Assembly: GCF_009728995.1 (NCBI RefSeq)
Contig: NZ_VTZW01000019.1
Location: forward strand, 186,001-250,000
DNA: 64,000 bases
Direction of reading: 5' to 3'
From: Streptomonospora sp. PA3
Lineage (GTDB): Bacteria; Actinomycetota; Actinomycetes; Streptosporangiales; Streptosporangiaceae
Part shown: positions 53,176 to 62,217 of the stretch, one piece after another
How the letters are laid out: each line of letters opens with the position of its first letter
Numbering within the stretch: position 1 is the stretch's first letter
Position numbers and translations under genes: made by a program
The notes under the pieces: generated by a model
Database searches by the model: none
What the model was told of the DNA's origin: nothing
The model's input: the letters and a program-made list of their open reading frames with translations, nothing else

Positions 53176-55301
53176 GCAGCAGCGACGAACAGGGCGCCGC
53201 GGCCGGCGTCCCCGTCTCCCGCGAGGCCCTGCGCGAGGTCTTCGCCGACGAGGTCGTCACCCATGGGCTCTCCCGCGACGTCCAGCTTCCCTACGGCGCC
53301 GGCAAGGCGGTGCTGATCACGCTGGACAACGGGCATGACCACACCAAGCCCAACACCTTCGGCCCGGCCGGGCTGCTCAGCCTGGACGACGCGATCGAGG
53401 CGGCGCGCGCCCGCACCGACATCGCCGCGGTCGCGATCACCGGCAAGCCGTTCATCTTCGCCGTGGGCGCCGACCTGTCGGGCGTGCCGCAGGTGCAGAC
53501 CCGCGAGCAGGCCCTGGCGGTGGCCAAGCTGGGCCACGACGTCTTCCGCAAGCTCGGCGAGCTGGACGTGCCCACGTTCGCGTTCGTCAACGGCGCGGCC
53601 ATGGGCGGGGGCGTCGAGGTGGCGCTGCACTGCCGCTACCGCACCGTCTCCTCGGGCGTGACCGCCTTCGCCCTGCCCGAGGCGTTCCTGGGCCTTGTGC
53701 CGGGCTGGGGCGGCACCTACCTGCTGCCCCGGCTCATCGGCGCCGAGCAGGCGCTGAAGATCGTCATCGACAACCCGCTGGCCCAGAACAGGATGATCAA
53801 GGGCCCCGACGTCCACTCGATGGGCATCGCCGACGCGATGTTCGAGCCGGCCGACTTCGTCGAGGAGTCGCTGCGCTGGGCGGCCCGGGTGGTCAACGGC
53901 GAGGTCGCGGTCGAGCGGCCGGAGGTCGACACCGGCCAGGCCTGGGACCAGGCGGTCGACAACGCCCGGTTCATGCTGGAGGGCAAGCTGCACGGGGCCG
54001 CTCCGGCGCCGGTGCGTGCGCTGGAGCTGGTGGCCGCGGCCAAGGACCGCACCCGCGACGAGGGCTTCGCCGCCGAGGACGAGGCGCTGGCCGACCTCAT
54101 CATGAGCGAGGAGCTCACCGCCGGCCTCTACGCCTTCGACCTCAACCAGAAGCGCGCCCGCCGGCCCGCCGGGGCCCCCGACAAGTCGCTGGCCCGGCCG
54201 GTCACCAAGGTCGGCGTGGTCGGCGCGGGCCTGATGGCCGGCCAGCTCGCGCTGCTGTTCGCGCGGCGCCTGGACGTCCCGGTGGTCATGACCGACCTCG
54301 ACCAGGAGCGGCTGGACCGCGGTGTGGGCTACGTCCACGGCGAGATCGACAAGCTGCTGGCCAAGGGGCGTATCGGCTCCGACAAGGCCAACCGGCTCAA
54401 GTCCCAGGTCACCGGCTCGCTGAGCATGGACGCCTTCGCCGACGCCGACTTCGTCATCGAGGCCGTCTTCGAGCGGATGTCGGTCAAGCAGGACGTGTTC
54501 GCCCAGGTCGAGGCGGTCGTCTCGCCCGAGGCGATCCTGGCCACCAACACCTCCTCTCTGTCGATCACCGAGATGGCATCGAAGCTGGAGCACCCCGAGC
54601 GCGTGGTGGGCTTCCACTTCTTCAACCCGGTGGCGGTGCTGCCGCTGCTGGAGATCATCCGCGGCGAGCGCACCGACGACGCCGCGCTGGCGACCGCGTT
54701 CGCCACGGCCAAGCAGCTGAAGAAGACGGCCGTGCTGTGCAAGGACGCGCCCGCCTTCGTCGTCAACCGGCTGCTCACCCTGTTCATGGGCGAGGTGCTG
54801 GGCGCCGTCGAGGAGGGCACCGACCCCGAGACCGCCGACCGCTCTGTGGCGCCGCTGGGCCTGCCCATGTCGCCGCTGCTACTGCTCCAGCTGGTCGGCC
54901 CGGCGGTGGCGCTGCACGTGTCGGAGACGCTGCACGAGGCGTTCCCGGACCGCTTCGGAGTCTCCGAGCAGCTGCGCAGGGTCGTCGAGGCGGGCAAGAC
55001 CGAGATCTACGGTCCCGACTTCCAGATCGACCCCGAGGTGCGCGAGATGCTCTCGGGCGGCGGCAACCCCTCCGGCGAGGACGAGATCCGGCAGCGGGCG
55101 CTGGAGGCGCTGGCGCGCGAGATCCGGATCATGCTCGACGAGGGCGTCGTGGCCGAGCCCGCCGACATCGACCTGTGCCTGATCACCGGCGCGGGCTGGC
55201 CCTTCCACCTGGGCGGCATCACGCCCTACCTGGACCGCTCCGGCATCTCGGAGAAGGTCAACGGCTCGCTGTTCCACCCGAACGGCCCCAAGGCCGTCTG
55301 A
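53172..55301 (+). CDS. fadB: Fatty-acid oxidation multienzyme FadB (hydratase + dehydrogenase)
   Basis: Alpha subunit of the beta-oxidation complex, 709 residues. Residues 1-300: crotonase domain with F-A-V-G-A-D-L near 97, N-G-A-A-M-G-G-G-V-E near 140 and P-E-A-F-L-G-L-V-P-G-W-G-G near 170. Residues 335-700: 3-hydroxyacyl-CoA dehydrogenase with V-G-V-V-G-A-G-L-M-A-G (near 347; usual Gly-x-Gly pattern), H-F-F-N-P-V near 482 and C-K-D-A-P-A-F-V-V-N-R near 527. GTG start overlapping fadA (GTGA). A 30-bp perfect palindrome follows as terminator. Confidence 0.94.
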   Translation: MSSSDEQGAAAGVPVSREALREVFADEVVTHGLSRDVQLPYGAGKAVLITLDNGHDHTKPNTFGPAGLLSLDDAIEAARARTDIAAVAITGKPFIFAVGADLSGVPQVQTREQALAVAKLGHDVFRKLGELDVPTFAFVNGAAMGGGVEVALHCRYRTVSSGVTAFALPEAFLGLVPGWGGTYLLPRLIGAEQALKIVIDNPLAQNRMIKGPDVHSMGIADAMFEPADFVEESLRWAARVVNGEVAVERPEVDTGQAWDQAVDNARFMLEGKLHGAAPAPVRALELVAAAKDRTRDEGFAAEDEALADLIMSEELTAGLYAFDLNQKRARRPAGAPDKSLARPVTKVGVVGAGLMAGQLALLFARRLDVPVVMTDLDQERLDRGVGYVHGEIDKLLAKGRIGSDKANRLKSQVTGSLSMDAFADADFVIEAVFERMSVKQDVFAQVEAVVSPEAILATNTSSLSITEMASKLEHPERVVGFHFFNPVAVLPLLEIIRGERTDDAALATAFATAKQLKKTAVLCKDAPAFVVNRLLTLFMGEVLGAVEEGTDPETADRSVAPLGLPMSPLLLLQLVGPAVALHVSETLHEAFPDRFGVSEQLRRVVEAGKTEIYGPDFQIDPEVREMLSGGGNPSGEDEIRQRALEALAREIRIMLDEGVVAEPADIDLCLITGAGWPFHLGGITPYLDRSGISEKVNGSLFHPNGPKAV

Positions 55302-55310
55302 GGCCCCACC

Positions 55311-55340
55311 GGCCCCGCGCGGCGCGCGCCGCGCGGGGCC
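55311..55340 (+). terminator. 30-bp perfect palindrome after fadB
   Basis: GGCCCCGCGCGGCGC followed directly by its reverse complement, ten bases after the fadB stop. Likely terminator without T-run. Confidence 0.7.
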
Positions 55341-55381
55341 ACGCTGCGCATCGGACCCGAGACGCCTGGCGGTATCTGCTT

Positions 55382-55387
55382 TATGCT
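55382..55387 (+). promoter_or_regulatory. Leaderless -10 box (TATGCT)
   Basis: TATGCT ends six bases before the ATG at 55394, and no ribosome site is present in the remaining gap. Confidence 0.7.
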
Positions 55388-55393
55388 GGGTGC

Positions 55394-55951
55394 ATGTCGG
55401 GCGCAACAGCACCCTTTGTACTCACCAACCGCTTCCGCGTGACGTGGGAGGGGGCGTGGCTGACGCTCGCGTGCACGGTGTTCACCATCACCGGTCTGGC
55501 ACTGATGCTGCGCGGCGGAGTCGTCGACATCATCATGGGCCTGCTGGCGGTGGTCGTCTTCGGCGGCGCGGGCATCGCGTCGGTCGCACGCATCCTCTCG
55601 CCCCGGCCCGTCCTCGTCATCGACGGCGAGGGGGCGCGCTTCCCGGCCCCCTGGCCGCGCTCCAAGAAGGAGGACATCTTCCTGCCTTGGAGCGACATCG
55701 CGCTGCTGCGGGCCTGCACCCAGGTGGTGCCCCACCGCGGCGGCACGGTCAACATGCACTATCTGGACTTCGTGCCCACTGACGAGGCCGACCGCCCCTT
55801 CCGCACACCTCCGCCCTGGCGCACCGACCACGCCGTACGCGTGCGCCCCACCTGGGACCACAGCCTCGACGAGATCATCGACGCCGTGCACGCCCACCAA
55901 CCCGAGCTGCCCTTCGAGGACCGGCGCGAACCGCGCAACAACCGGGTCTGA
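55394..55951 (+). CDS. Small membrane protein, YcxB-like, unknown function
   Basis: A 185-residue protein. Two hydrophobic helices (about 20-40 and 45-68) are followed by a soluble domain with P-R-P-V-L-V-I-D-G-E-G-A-R, I-F-L-P-W-S-D-I-A-L-L and a His-rich C-terminus. The P-W-x-D-I segment and its layout resemble YcxB/PH-like domains. Not otherwise recognised. The message is probably leaderless (-10 box six bases upstream). It is alone between fadB and the convergent MMPL gene. Confidence 0.72.
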   Translation: MSGATAPFVLTNRFRVTWEGAWLTLACTVFTITGLALMLRGGVVDIIMGLLAVVVFGGAGIASVARILSPRPVLVIDGEGARFPAPWPRSKKEDIFLPWSDIALLRACTQVVPHRGGTVNMHYLDFVPTDEADRPFRTPPPWRTDHAVRVRPTWDHSLDEIIDAVHAHQPELPFEDRREPRNNRV

Positions 55952-55959
55952 TCCCACCC

Positions 55960-56002
55960 GCCACCCACCACCACCCCGACCACCCCAACGGAGACGCTTG
56001 GC
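55960..56002. repeat. Fragment of the inverted-repeat family
   Basis: Contains CCCCAACGGAGACGCTT within a CACC-rich stretch, almost the same as in copy B (38397-38415). No ends or second arm, so a remnant. Confidence 0.55.
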
Positions 56003-56049
56003 GCCCCCGCTTTCCCGCCGGCGCCGGCTTCGGGCCGCGGAGCGGGGGC

Positions 56050-58281
56050 TCAGCCCGCTCGGGCGGGCTCCCGATCGCGGACCCCGGGGCCGTCCACGGC
56101 CGCACGCTCGCCCTCGGTGATGCCGATTCGGTCGTGCAGGCGGCGCAGCGGCGCCGGCAGCCACCAGTTGGCCCGGCCCAGCAGGCGCATGGTGGCCGGC
56201 ACCAGCAGGGCCCGCACCAGCGTGGCGTCCACGACCACGGCCATCGCCAGGCCCATGCCCATGATCTTGAGGAAGAGCAGGTCTGAGAGGCCCATCGCGG
56301 CCAGGACGACCACCAGCAGCACGGCGGCGCTGGTGATGATGCCGCCGGTGCGCTGCAGGCCGGTGGCCACGGAATGGGCGTTGTCGCCGGTCTCGGCGTA
56401 CTCCTCGCGGACCCGGCTGAGCAGGAACAGCTCGTAGTCCATGGCCAGCCCGAAGGCCACGATCACGATGAGCACGATGAAGGTCGGATCGATGGTGCCC
56501 ACGGGGGTGAAGTCCAGCAGCCCCGCGAGGTGGCCCTCCTGGAAACCCCACACCACCACGCCCAGCGAGGCGCCGAGCGAGAGCGCACCCATCACGACCG
56601 CCTTGACGGGCAGCACCACCGAACCGAAGGCCAGGAACAGCAGCACCAGCGTCACCGCCACCACGAACACCAGGGTGGCGGGCAGGGCGTCGACGATCGC
56701 CGCGACGTTGTCGATCTGCATCGCGGCGGGGCCGCCGACCAGGACCTGCTCGGCGCCTTCGGGCGGCGGGGCGTCGCGCACGGCGCGCACCAGCGCGGAG
56801 GTGTCCGGGTCGTCGGCCGAGCCCTCGTAGGCGACGGTGAGGTGGGCGACGTCCTCGCCGGTGCGGGAGACCTCGGCGGACTCGGCGCCCTTGAGCCCGG
56901 CCAGCCTGTCGGCGAAGTCGGCCAGCTCCTCCTCGGCGACGCCGCCGGTGACGGCGACGTCGATCCGGCCGATGCCGCCGGCCGGGAAGTCTTCTTCCAG
57001 CGACTCCATGGCCTGGCGGCTGGTGGAGTCCTGGGGCAGGTAGCGCTCGTCGGTGGAGCCGAGTTCGGTGTAGGCCAGCGACGAGGCGAACGCGACCAGC
57101 ACCGCGCCCACGGTCACCAGGTAGAGCACCGGGCGCCGCATGACGCTGTGGGCCAGGCGCGCCCAGCCGCCCAGGCGGTGCCCGGCCTCGGGGGACGCGT
57201 GCCGGCCGGCGCGGGCGCGCAGCAGTTCGCGGCGCCGCCGGCGGCGGGCGAACAGGCGCAGGGCGTCGATGCGCCGGCCCGTGACCGACAGCAGCGCGGG
57301 CAGCGCCACCAGGGCGGCCAGCACGTCGAAGAGGACGACGGCGATGCCGCCGAATCCGATGGAGCGCAGGATCGGCTGGGGGAAGAACAGCAGGCCGCCG
57401 AACGCGATCATCACCGTGACGCCGGAGAAGGCCACGGTGCGCCCGGCGGTGGAGAGCGTGCGCGGCACGGCCTCGCTCACCGGGGCGCCGCGCGCCAGCT
57501 CCTCGCGGAAGCGGCTCACCATGAACAGCCCGTAGTCGATGGCCAGCCCCAGGCCGAGGATGGTGGCGACGTTGACCGCGAAGACCGAGACCTCGGTGAC
57601 GTGGGTGAGCGCGCGCAGCAGGGTCAGCGAGCCCAGGATCGCCAGGCCGCCCACGGCCAGGGGCATCAGCGCCGCGACGACGCCCCCGAAGATCACCACC
57701 AGCAGCAACAGCAGCACCGGCAGCGAGATCAGCTCGGCGCGGACCACGTCGCTCTCGGCCTGGGTGGACAGGTCGTGCTGGATGCCGATCATGCCGCCCA
57801 GGCGCGTCTCCAGCGGGCCGGCGTCGAGCTCGTCCTTGATGGCCTCGAAGTTGTGCATGCGCTCGGCGTCGGTGTCGCCGGCCAGCGTGATGGGGACGTA
57901 GGTGGCGTGGCGGTCCTCGGAGATCAGGATGCCGCGCTCGGTCCGGCTGAGGCCCTCGTCGAGATAGGTCCGCATCGACGCGATGCGGTCGTCGGGCAGG
58001 TCCTCGCGCAGCCGGTCGATCTGCGCGGCGAAGGAGGGGTTGTCGATGCGCATCTCGTCGCTGCGGTAGACGGCCACCACATCCACGGCGTCGTGGCCCA
58101 GCTCCTGCTCCAGCACCTCGCTCGCGCGTGAGGACTCCGCGTCGGGCGGCTCGAACCCGCCGTCGCTGACCGCGCCGAAGACCCCGGTGCCCCAGACCGC
58201 GGAGAACGCGGCGAACAGCGCTGTCGCAAGCAGCACGAGGAACCGCCACCGGTAGGCGAACCGTCCAAGACCTGCGAGCAT
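56050..58281 (-). CDS. MMPL/RND-family transporter
   Basis: A 743-residue membrane protein with the 12-helix MMPL plan in two halves. Helix 1 near residue 15 is followed by an outer loop (40-175), helices 4-6 with F-A-V-N-V-A-T-I-L-G-L-G-L-A-I-D-Y-G (near 240) and the second-half mirror I-V-A-F-G-L-A-M-D-Y-E-L-F-L near 605. The D-Y pairs conduct protons in this family. MMPL proteins export lipids or drugs. It faces the TetR gene across an operator palindrome, so expression is probably induced by a ligand. ATG 58281 with GAGGAGC; the extension to 58356 covers the operator and is not coding. Confidence 0.9.
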   Translation of the reverse strand: MLAGLGRFAYRWRFLVLLATALFAAFSAVWGTGVFGAVSDGGFEPPDAESSRASEVLEQELGHDAVDVVAVYRSDEMRIDNPSFAAQIDRLREDLPDDRIASMRTYLDEGLSRTERGILISEDRHATYVPITLAGDTDAERMHNFEAIKDELDAGPLETRLGGMIGIQHDLSTQAESDVVRAELISLPVLLLLLVVIFGGVVAALMPLAVGGLAILGSLTLLRALTHVTEVSVFAVNVATILGLGLAIDYGLFMVSRFREELARGAPVSEAVPRTLSTAGRTVAFSGVTVMIAFGGLLFFPQPILRSIGFGGIAVVLFDVLAALVALPALLSVTGRRIDALRLFARRRRRRELLRARAGRHASPEAGHRLGGWARLAHSVMRRPVLYLVTVGAVLVAFASSLAYTELGSTDERYLPQDSTSRQAMESLEEDFPAGGIGRIDVAVTGGVAEEELADFADRLAGLKGAESAEVSRTGEDVAHLTVAYEGSADDPDTSALVRAVRDAPPPEGAEQVLVGGPAAMQIDNVAAIVDALPATLVFVVAVTLVLLFLAFGSVVLPVKAVVMGALSLGASLGVVVWGFQEGHLAGLLDFTPVGTIDPTFIVLIVIVAFGLAMDYELFLLSRVREEYAETGDNAHSVATGLQRTGGIITSAAVLLVVVLAAMGLSDLLFLKIMGMGLAMAVVVDATLVRALLVPATMRLLGRANWWLPAPLRRLHDRIGITEGERAAVDGPGVRDREPARAG

Positions 58282-58323
58282 GCTCCTCGTCCCCCGTCGT
58301 CGGCCAGCGTATAGTGAGAGAAA

Positions 58324-58357
58324 AGTGAACACCGTTAGCTCGCTTACGGCGTTCACT
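58324..58357. promoter_or_regulatory. 34-bp palindromic operator between MMPL and TetR genes
   Basis: AGTGAACACCGTTAGC and GCTTACGGCGTTCACT are mirror halves with 14 of 16 complementary positions and a two-base centre. A partly related GAACACGGCGTTTACC follows at 58361. The likely site for the TetR protein encoded 77 bp further; it would repress both genes. Confidence 0.8.
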
Positions 58358-58433
58358 GAAGAACACGGCGTTTACCAGACTATTCTCACACGCGGCCGCC
58401 CGGTACGCCCTCCGGGGCCGAGAAGGATGAGGT

Positions 58434-59189
58434 TTGACCAGAGAGTCGGCATTTCCCCAGGTCGAGAACGCACCCGCGCCCACCCGGCGCGAGCGTGTGC
58501 GGCAGGCCACATCGCGTGAGATCAAGGAGATCGCGCGGCGCCACCTGACCGCGCACGGCGCCTCGGGGGTCTCGCTGCGCGCGATCGCCCGCGAGATGGG
58601 CATGACCGCGCCGGGACTGTACCGCTACTTCACCGGCCTCGGCGACCTGATGGAGGCCCTGCAGGCCGACCTGTTCGCCGAGCTCGCCGCCGCCGTGGAC
58701 GCCGCCGAGGCATCGGTGCCCGCCGCCGACACCGACGGCCGGCTGCTGGCCGCGCTGCGCGCCGTGCGCGCCTGGGGACTGGCCAACCGCGCCGAGTTCG
58801 CGCTGCTGTTCGGCCCGGCCGCATCCCAGGCGGCCGCAGCCGAGGACAGCCCTGCAGCCGAGGCGGGGCGCCGCTTCGCGGCGACGTTCGTCGCCCTGTT
58901 CGACCAGCTCATCGCCGAGGGCCGCTTCACCGTGCCCGCCGAGGCCGAGGCCTCGCCCGCCCTGCGCAGCCAACTGGAGGCCTTCGCCCGGCTGACCGGG
59001 TTCAGCGGGGACCGCGCCTCCAGCGGTGCCATCCGCGTCCTGCTGAGCTGCTGGGTGCGCTTCTACGGCATCGTCTGCATGGAGGTCTTCCAGCACCTCG
59101 GCTTCGTCGCCGACGACATGGAGGCGCTCTTCGAGGCCGAGCTGCGCGACCTGGCCGCGGGCCTGGGGGTGGCCTACAGGGCGCCCTGA
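58434..59189 (+). CDS. TetR-family transcriptional regulator
   Basis: A 251-residue repressor. The HTH (about 25-70) has R-Q-A-T-S-R-E-I-K-E-I-A-R-R-H-L and the recognition helix M-T-A-P-G-L-Y-R-Y-F. The ligand domain follows, ending near residue 245, with a C-terminal region (V-C-M-E-V-F-Q-H-L-G-F near 207) typical of the MftR/TetR_C_13-like group. Start is TTG 58434, just after GATGAGG. It is divergent from the MMPL transporter and separated from it by the operator, the usual layout of a drug-efflux or lipid-exporter switch. Confidence 0.88.
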   Translation: MTRESAFPQVENAPAPTRRERVRQATSREIKEIARRHLTAHGASGVSLRAIAREMGMTAPGLYRYFTGLGDLMEALQADLFAELAAAVDAAEASVPAADTDGRLLAALRAVRAWGLANRAEFALLFGPAASQAAAAEDSPAAEAGRRFAATFVALFDQLIAEGRFTVPAEAEASPALRSQLEAFARLTGFSGDRASSGAIRVLLSCWVRFYGIVCMEVFQHLGFVADDMEALFEAELRDLAAGLGVAYRAP

Positions 59190-59230
59190 GGCGCTCCCGG
59201 CGGCCTCGCACGCCCGCGGGAAAGCCCGAG

Positions 59231-59298
59231 CGGGTGTGCGGGGCGCGGCGCCGTCTGGACCGACGAACGAGGGAGCGAGGCCGCCCCGCGCACCCGCG
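59231..59298 (+). terminator. Imperfect hairpin after the TetR gene
   Basis: GGGTGTGCGGGGCGCGGC pairs with GCCGCCCCGCGCACCC across a 30-base loop. It lies in the gap before the metallopeptidase. It contains two inverted copies of a short GC-rich motif seen elsewhere (see findings). Confidence 0.5.
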
Positions 59299-59549
59299 GA
59301 AAGACAGGACACCCCCCTGCGCTAGCCTCCGCGTGTGCGCCCGATTAGGGTTGTCGGTCACGTTCCGGAGCGGGTTGCGCCGGTCGGTCCCGAGAAGGGG
59401 CATCCGCGCGCGGGCCCGCTGCGGGACGCGCGGGCGCCGCGGCTGCGCGCGAAGCCCTCCGATGGCGCAGCAGGGCGCCGGGGCCGCCCTCAGGCACCCG
59501 GCATCCCCCGCACAGTCGAATAGAGGCACAACCGAGAAGGGTCACCCCC
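59299..59549. other. 250-bp gap upstream of the metallopeptidase
   Basis: Contains a -10-like TAGCCT near 59322 and ribosome-site-like GAGAAGGG before the GTG. ORFs across it are Arg/Pro-rich shadows. No gene or RNA recognised. Confidence 0.4.
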
Positions 59550-60623
59550 GTGGAGCCCACCCCCGGCGGCCGGCGGCCGCCCGGCCACCCCCTTGCGCCC
59601 GCTCCCCCGCCGGGCGCTCCCGGACACCCGCCACCGGCTCCCCGTCAGCATGCCGCCGCACCGTGGCACGCGGCGCCGCCCCCGCCCGTATGGCCCGGCG
59701 CGGGCTGGGCCGCACAGCCCGGCGCCCCGCCCGCACCGCCCCGCCGCGACCGCTCGCCGGAGGTGTGGGTGGGTGCGGGCGCCGCCGCCGCGGTCTCGCT
59801 GGCCGCCTTCGCCGTCTGCGCACTGCTGGTGGTGCTGGCTCCGCCCGCCGAGCAGCGGCCCGCGCCGGCGGGCGCCGATCCCGCCCACTACACCAGCCCG
59901 GAGTTCGCGGCCCGTCCCGCGGCGGTGGAGCTCGACCTCACCGACCACCCCGCCTACAAGCTGCCCGTGCCCGACCCGGTGGACTGCTCGCTGCCCGAGC
60001 TGGACCCCGCTTCGGGCGAATCGTGGAACGGCTTCAACGGCGCGCTCGGGGACTGCCTGAACCGGCTGTGGCGCCCCCGGTTGAAGGAGCTCGGCCTGCG
60101 CACCGCCGAGCCGGACTTCCGCGTCAGCCGGAACAACCCCGATCCCGGCGGGTCGCTGGAGAAGGGCATGACGCTCGCCTACTACGAAGGCGGGCCGAAC
60201 ATGACGATCACCGTCGTGCTGCCCAACGTCACCCTGCTCGCGGCCAACCTGCCCGCCGCATGGCAGCAGGAGGTGTGGATCTCGCTGATGGCCCACGAGT
60301 ACGGCCACCACGTCCAGGAGCTCGCCGGAATCCTGGCCGTGAGCTACTCCTTGGAGCGCGAGGCCGAAACCGAGCAGGAGCGCCTGCAGACGCTGCGCCG
60401 CACCGAACTCCAGGCCGAATGCCTGGCCGGGGTGGCGATGCGCGGGCTGGCCAACGTCGGCGACGCCGAGATCGCCACCGTCAACCGCTATCTCGCCGGC
60501 GGCGCCGACATCGACACCCACGGCACCGGGGGCAACCGCCGCGCGTGGTTCGACGACGGCGCCGGCCGCGGCACGCTGGCGGCCTGCAACACCTACGCCG
60601 CGCCGAAGTCGCGGGTGTCCTGA
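59550..60623 (+). CDS. Neutral zinc metallopeptidase, YpfJ/PF04228 type
   Basis: A 357-residue membrane-anchored protease. A Pro-rich cytoplasmic N-terminus (1-65), one helix near 72-95 and an outer domain. The catalytic site is H-E-Y-G-H-H-V-Q with H249, E250 and H253; E-L-Q-A-E-C-L-A-G near 290 supplies the third zinc ligand. Cys near 143, 168 and 350 may form disulfides. The G-S-L-E-K-G-M-T-L-A-Y-Y-E-G-G-P segment matches the family. GTG 59550 with AAGGG. Substrate unknown. Confidence 0.87.
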   Translation: MEPTPGGRRPPGHPLAPAPPPGAPGHPPPAPRQHAAAPWHAAPPPPVWPGAGWAAQPGAPPAPPRRDRSPEVWVGAGAAAAVSLAAFAVCALLVVLAPPAEQRPAPAGADPAHYTSPEFAARPAAVELDLTDHPAYKLPVPDPVDCSLPELDPASGESWNGFNGALGDCLNRLWRPRLKELGLRTAEPDFRVSRNNPDPGGSLEKGMTLAYYEGGPNMTITVVLPNVTLLAANLPAAWQQEVWISLMAHEYGHHVQELAGILAVSYSLEREAETEQERLQTLRRTELQAECLAGVAMRGLANVGDAEIATVNRYLAGGADIDTHGTGGNRRAWFDDGAGRGTLAACNTYAAPKSRVS

Positions 60624-60626
60624 CAA

Positions 60627-60665
60627 GGCGGCCGCCGGGGGCGCGGGGCGCCCCCGGCGGCCGCC
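60627..60665. terminator. Bidirectional terminator, perfect 18-bp stem
   Basis: GGCGGCCGCCGGGGGCGC, a three-base loop GGG, and its exact complement, between the convergent metallopeptidase and fprA genes. Confidence 0.8.
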
Positions 60666-60684
60666 CGCATGCGGCGCGTGCGGC

Positions 60685-62040
60685 TCAGCGGCCGAGCGCG
60701 CCGTACATCTCCTCCCAGCTGCGCAGCTTGACCCGCTCGCCGCGGCCCAGGGAGGCGCCCAGCTCGGCCTCGGCGGCGTCGATGCTCAGCCAGTCGCCGT
60801 AGTCGGTGACGCCGGCGCCGCTGCCCGCCAGGACGTCCTCGACGGGCTCCAGCCCGCCCGCCGCCTCCCGCAGCTCGGCGGCGTCGTCGAGCAGGCTGCG
60901 CACCGTCGCGGCCGCGTCGGACTTGTTCGTGCCGATGACGCCGGTGGCGCCGCGCTTGATCCACCCCGCCGCGTAGTCGCCCCGGAGTACCCCGCCGTCG
61001 GCGTCCAGCACCCGGCCCTCGCTGTTGGGCACGGTGCGGGTGGCCTCGTCGAAGGGCACACCGGGCAGCGGCGTCCCGGCGTAGCCGATGGACCGGAAGA
61101 CCATGCCCGCGTCGAGGGTCTCGACGGCGCCGGTGCCGCGGACGCGGCCCTCGGCGTCCAGCTCGGTCTCCTCGACCCGCAGACCGGTGGTGCGCTCGTC
61201 GCCGAGCACCTCGACCGGCCGCACCCAGAAGCGCAGCTCGATACTGCGCGGGCATTGCCGGGCCGGGCGCTGGGCCCACTCGGTGAAGATCTTGAGGTTG
61301 GTGCGGGCCGCCCGCTCGGCTTCGCGCATGGCGGCGCTGTTGGGGTCGATGTCGATCTGCTCGGGGCGCAGCACCACGTCGGCGTTGTCCAACCGGCCCA
61401 GGTCGCGCAGCTCCGGAGCGGTGAACTTGGCCTGCAGCGGGCCGCGCCGGGCCAGCAGGTGGATGCGGCGGACCTTGCTGGCGGCCAGCACGTCGAGCAT
61501 GGGCTGGGGGATGTCGGTGCGCAGCAGCTCGTCGGCGCTCTTGGCCAGGATGCGCACCACGTCCAGGGCGACGTTGCCCGCCCCGACCACGGCGACCTCC
61601 TCGGAGTCGAGCAGGAAGGACTCGACCTCGGCGTCGGGGTGGCCGCAGTACCAGTTGACGAAGTCGGTCGCCGCCACGCTGCCGGGCAGGTCCTCGCCGG
61701 GGATCCGCATCCGGCGGTCGACGCTGGCGCCGGTGGCGTAGACGACGGCGTGGTAGGAGCGGGCCAGGTCCGCGCGGGTGACGTGGCGGCCGAACTCCAC
61801 ACCGCCGACGAAGCGCACGCCGGGCCGCTCCAGCACCTCGCGCAGCGACCGCGCCACGCCCTTGATCTTCAGGTGGTCGGGGGCCACACCGTAGCGGACC
61901 AGGCCGTAGGGGGTCGGCAGCCGGTCGATGATGTCGACGGCCACCTCTTCGCGGCTCTGCCGGGTGAGGGCGTCTGCGGCGTAGATGCCGGCGGGGCCGG
62001 AGCCGATCACCGCCACCCGCAGGGGGTCGGGAGAGGTCAT
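60685..62040 (-). CDS. fprA: Ferredoxin-NADP+ reductase (FprA type)
   Basis: Transfers electrons between NADPH and ferredoxin; in this window a plausible partner of the ferredoxin-dependent sulfite reductase. 451 residues, adrenodoxin-reductase-like: FAD site V-I-G-S-G-P-A-G-I-Y near 10, D-R-L-P-T-P-Y-G-L-V-R-Y-G-V-A-P near 38, V-V-G-A-G-N-V-A-L-D near 157 for NADP, and G-W-I-K-R-G-A-T-G-V-I-G-T-N near 362. No N-terminal ferredoxin domain. ATG 62040; on the minus strand CAGAAT ends six bases before it, so the message may be leaderless. An earlier in-frame ATG (62112) lacks support. Confidence 0.92.
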   Translation of the reverse strand: MTSPDPLRVAVIGSGPAGIYAADALTRQSREEVAVDIIDRLPTPYGLVRYGVAPDHLKIKGVARSLREVLERPGVRFVGGVEFGRHVTRADLARSYHAVVYATGASVDRRMRIPGEDLPGSVAATDFVNWYCGHPDAEVESFLLDSEEVAVVGAGNVALDVVRILAKSADELLRTDIPQPMLDVLAASKVRRIHLLARRGPLQAKFTAPELRDLGRLDNADVVLRPEQIDIDPNSAAMREAERAARTNLKIFTEWAQRPARQCPRSIELRFWVRPVEVLGDERTTGLRVEETELDAEGRVRGTGAVETLDAGMVFRSIGYAGTPLPGVPFDEATRTVPNSEGRVLDADGGVLRGDYAAGWIKRGATGVIGTNKSDAAATVRSLLDDAAELREAAGGLEPVEDVLAGSGAGVTDYGDWLSIDAAEAELGASLGRGERVKLRSWEEMYGALGR

Positions 62041-62217
62041 AGCCCCATTCTGGCCCATCACCGTCCGCGGGGACATGCGAAGCCGCTCCGGCGCCGCGGC
62101 GGGCCGCTCCACCGGGCCCGGCCCGGTCGGTGCGCGGGCCGGAATCAGGGGTGGGCGGCGGGGCGGGCGGCGCCGGGCGCCGCAGTCGAGGGGTGGCTGC
62201 GGGCGCCCCGGCGGGCC

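Noticed and set aside
55997-56050. Possible fourth full copy of the inverted-repeat element
   Set aside because: Only a short stretch (CCCCAACGGAGACGCTT region) matches; ends and second arm are missing, so I list it only as a fragment.
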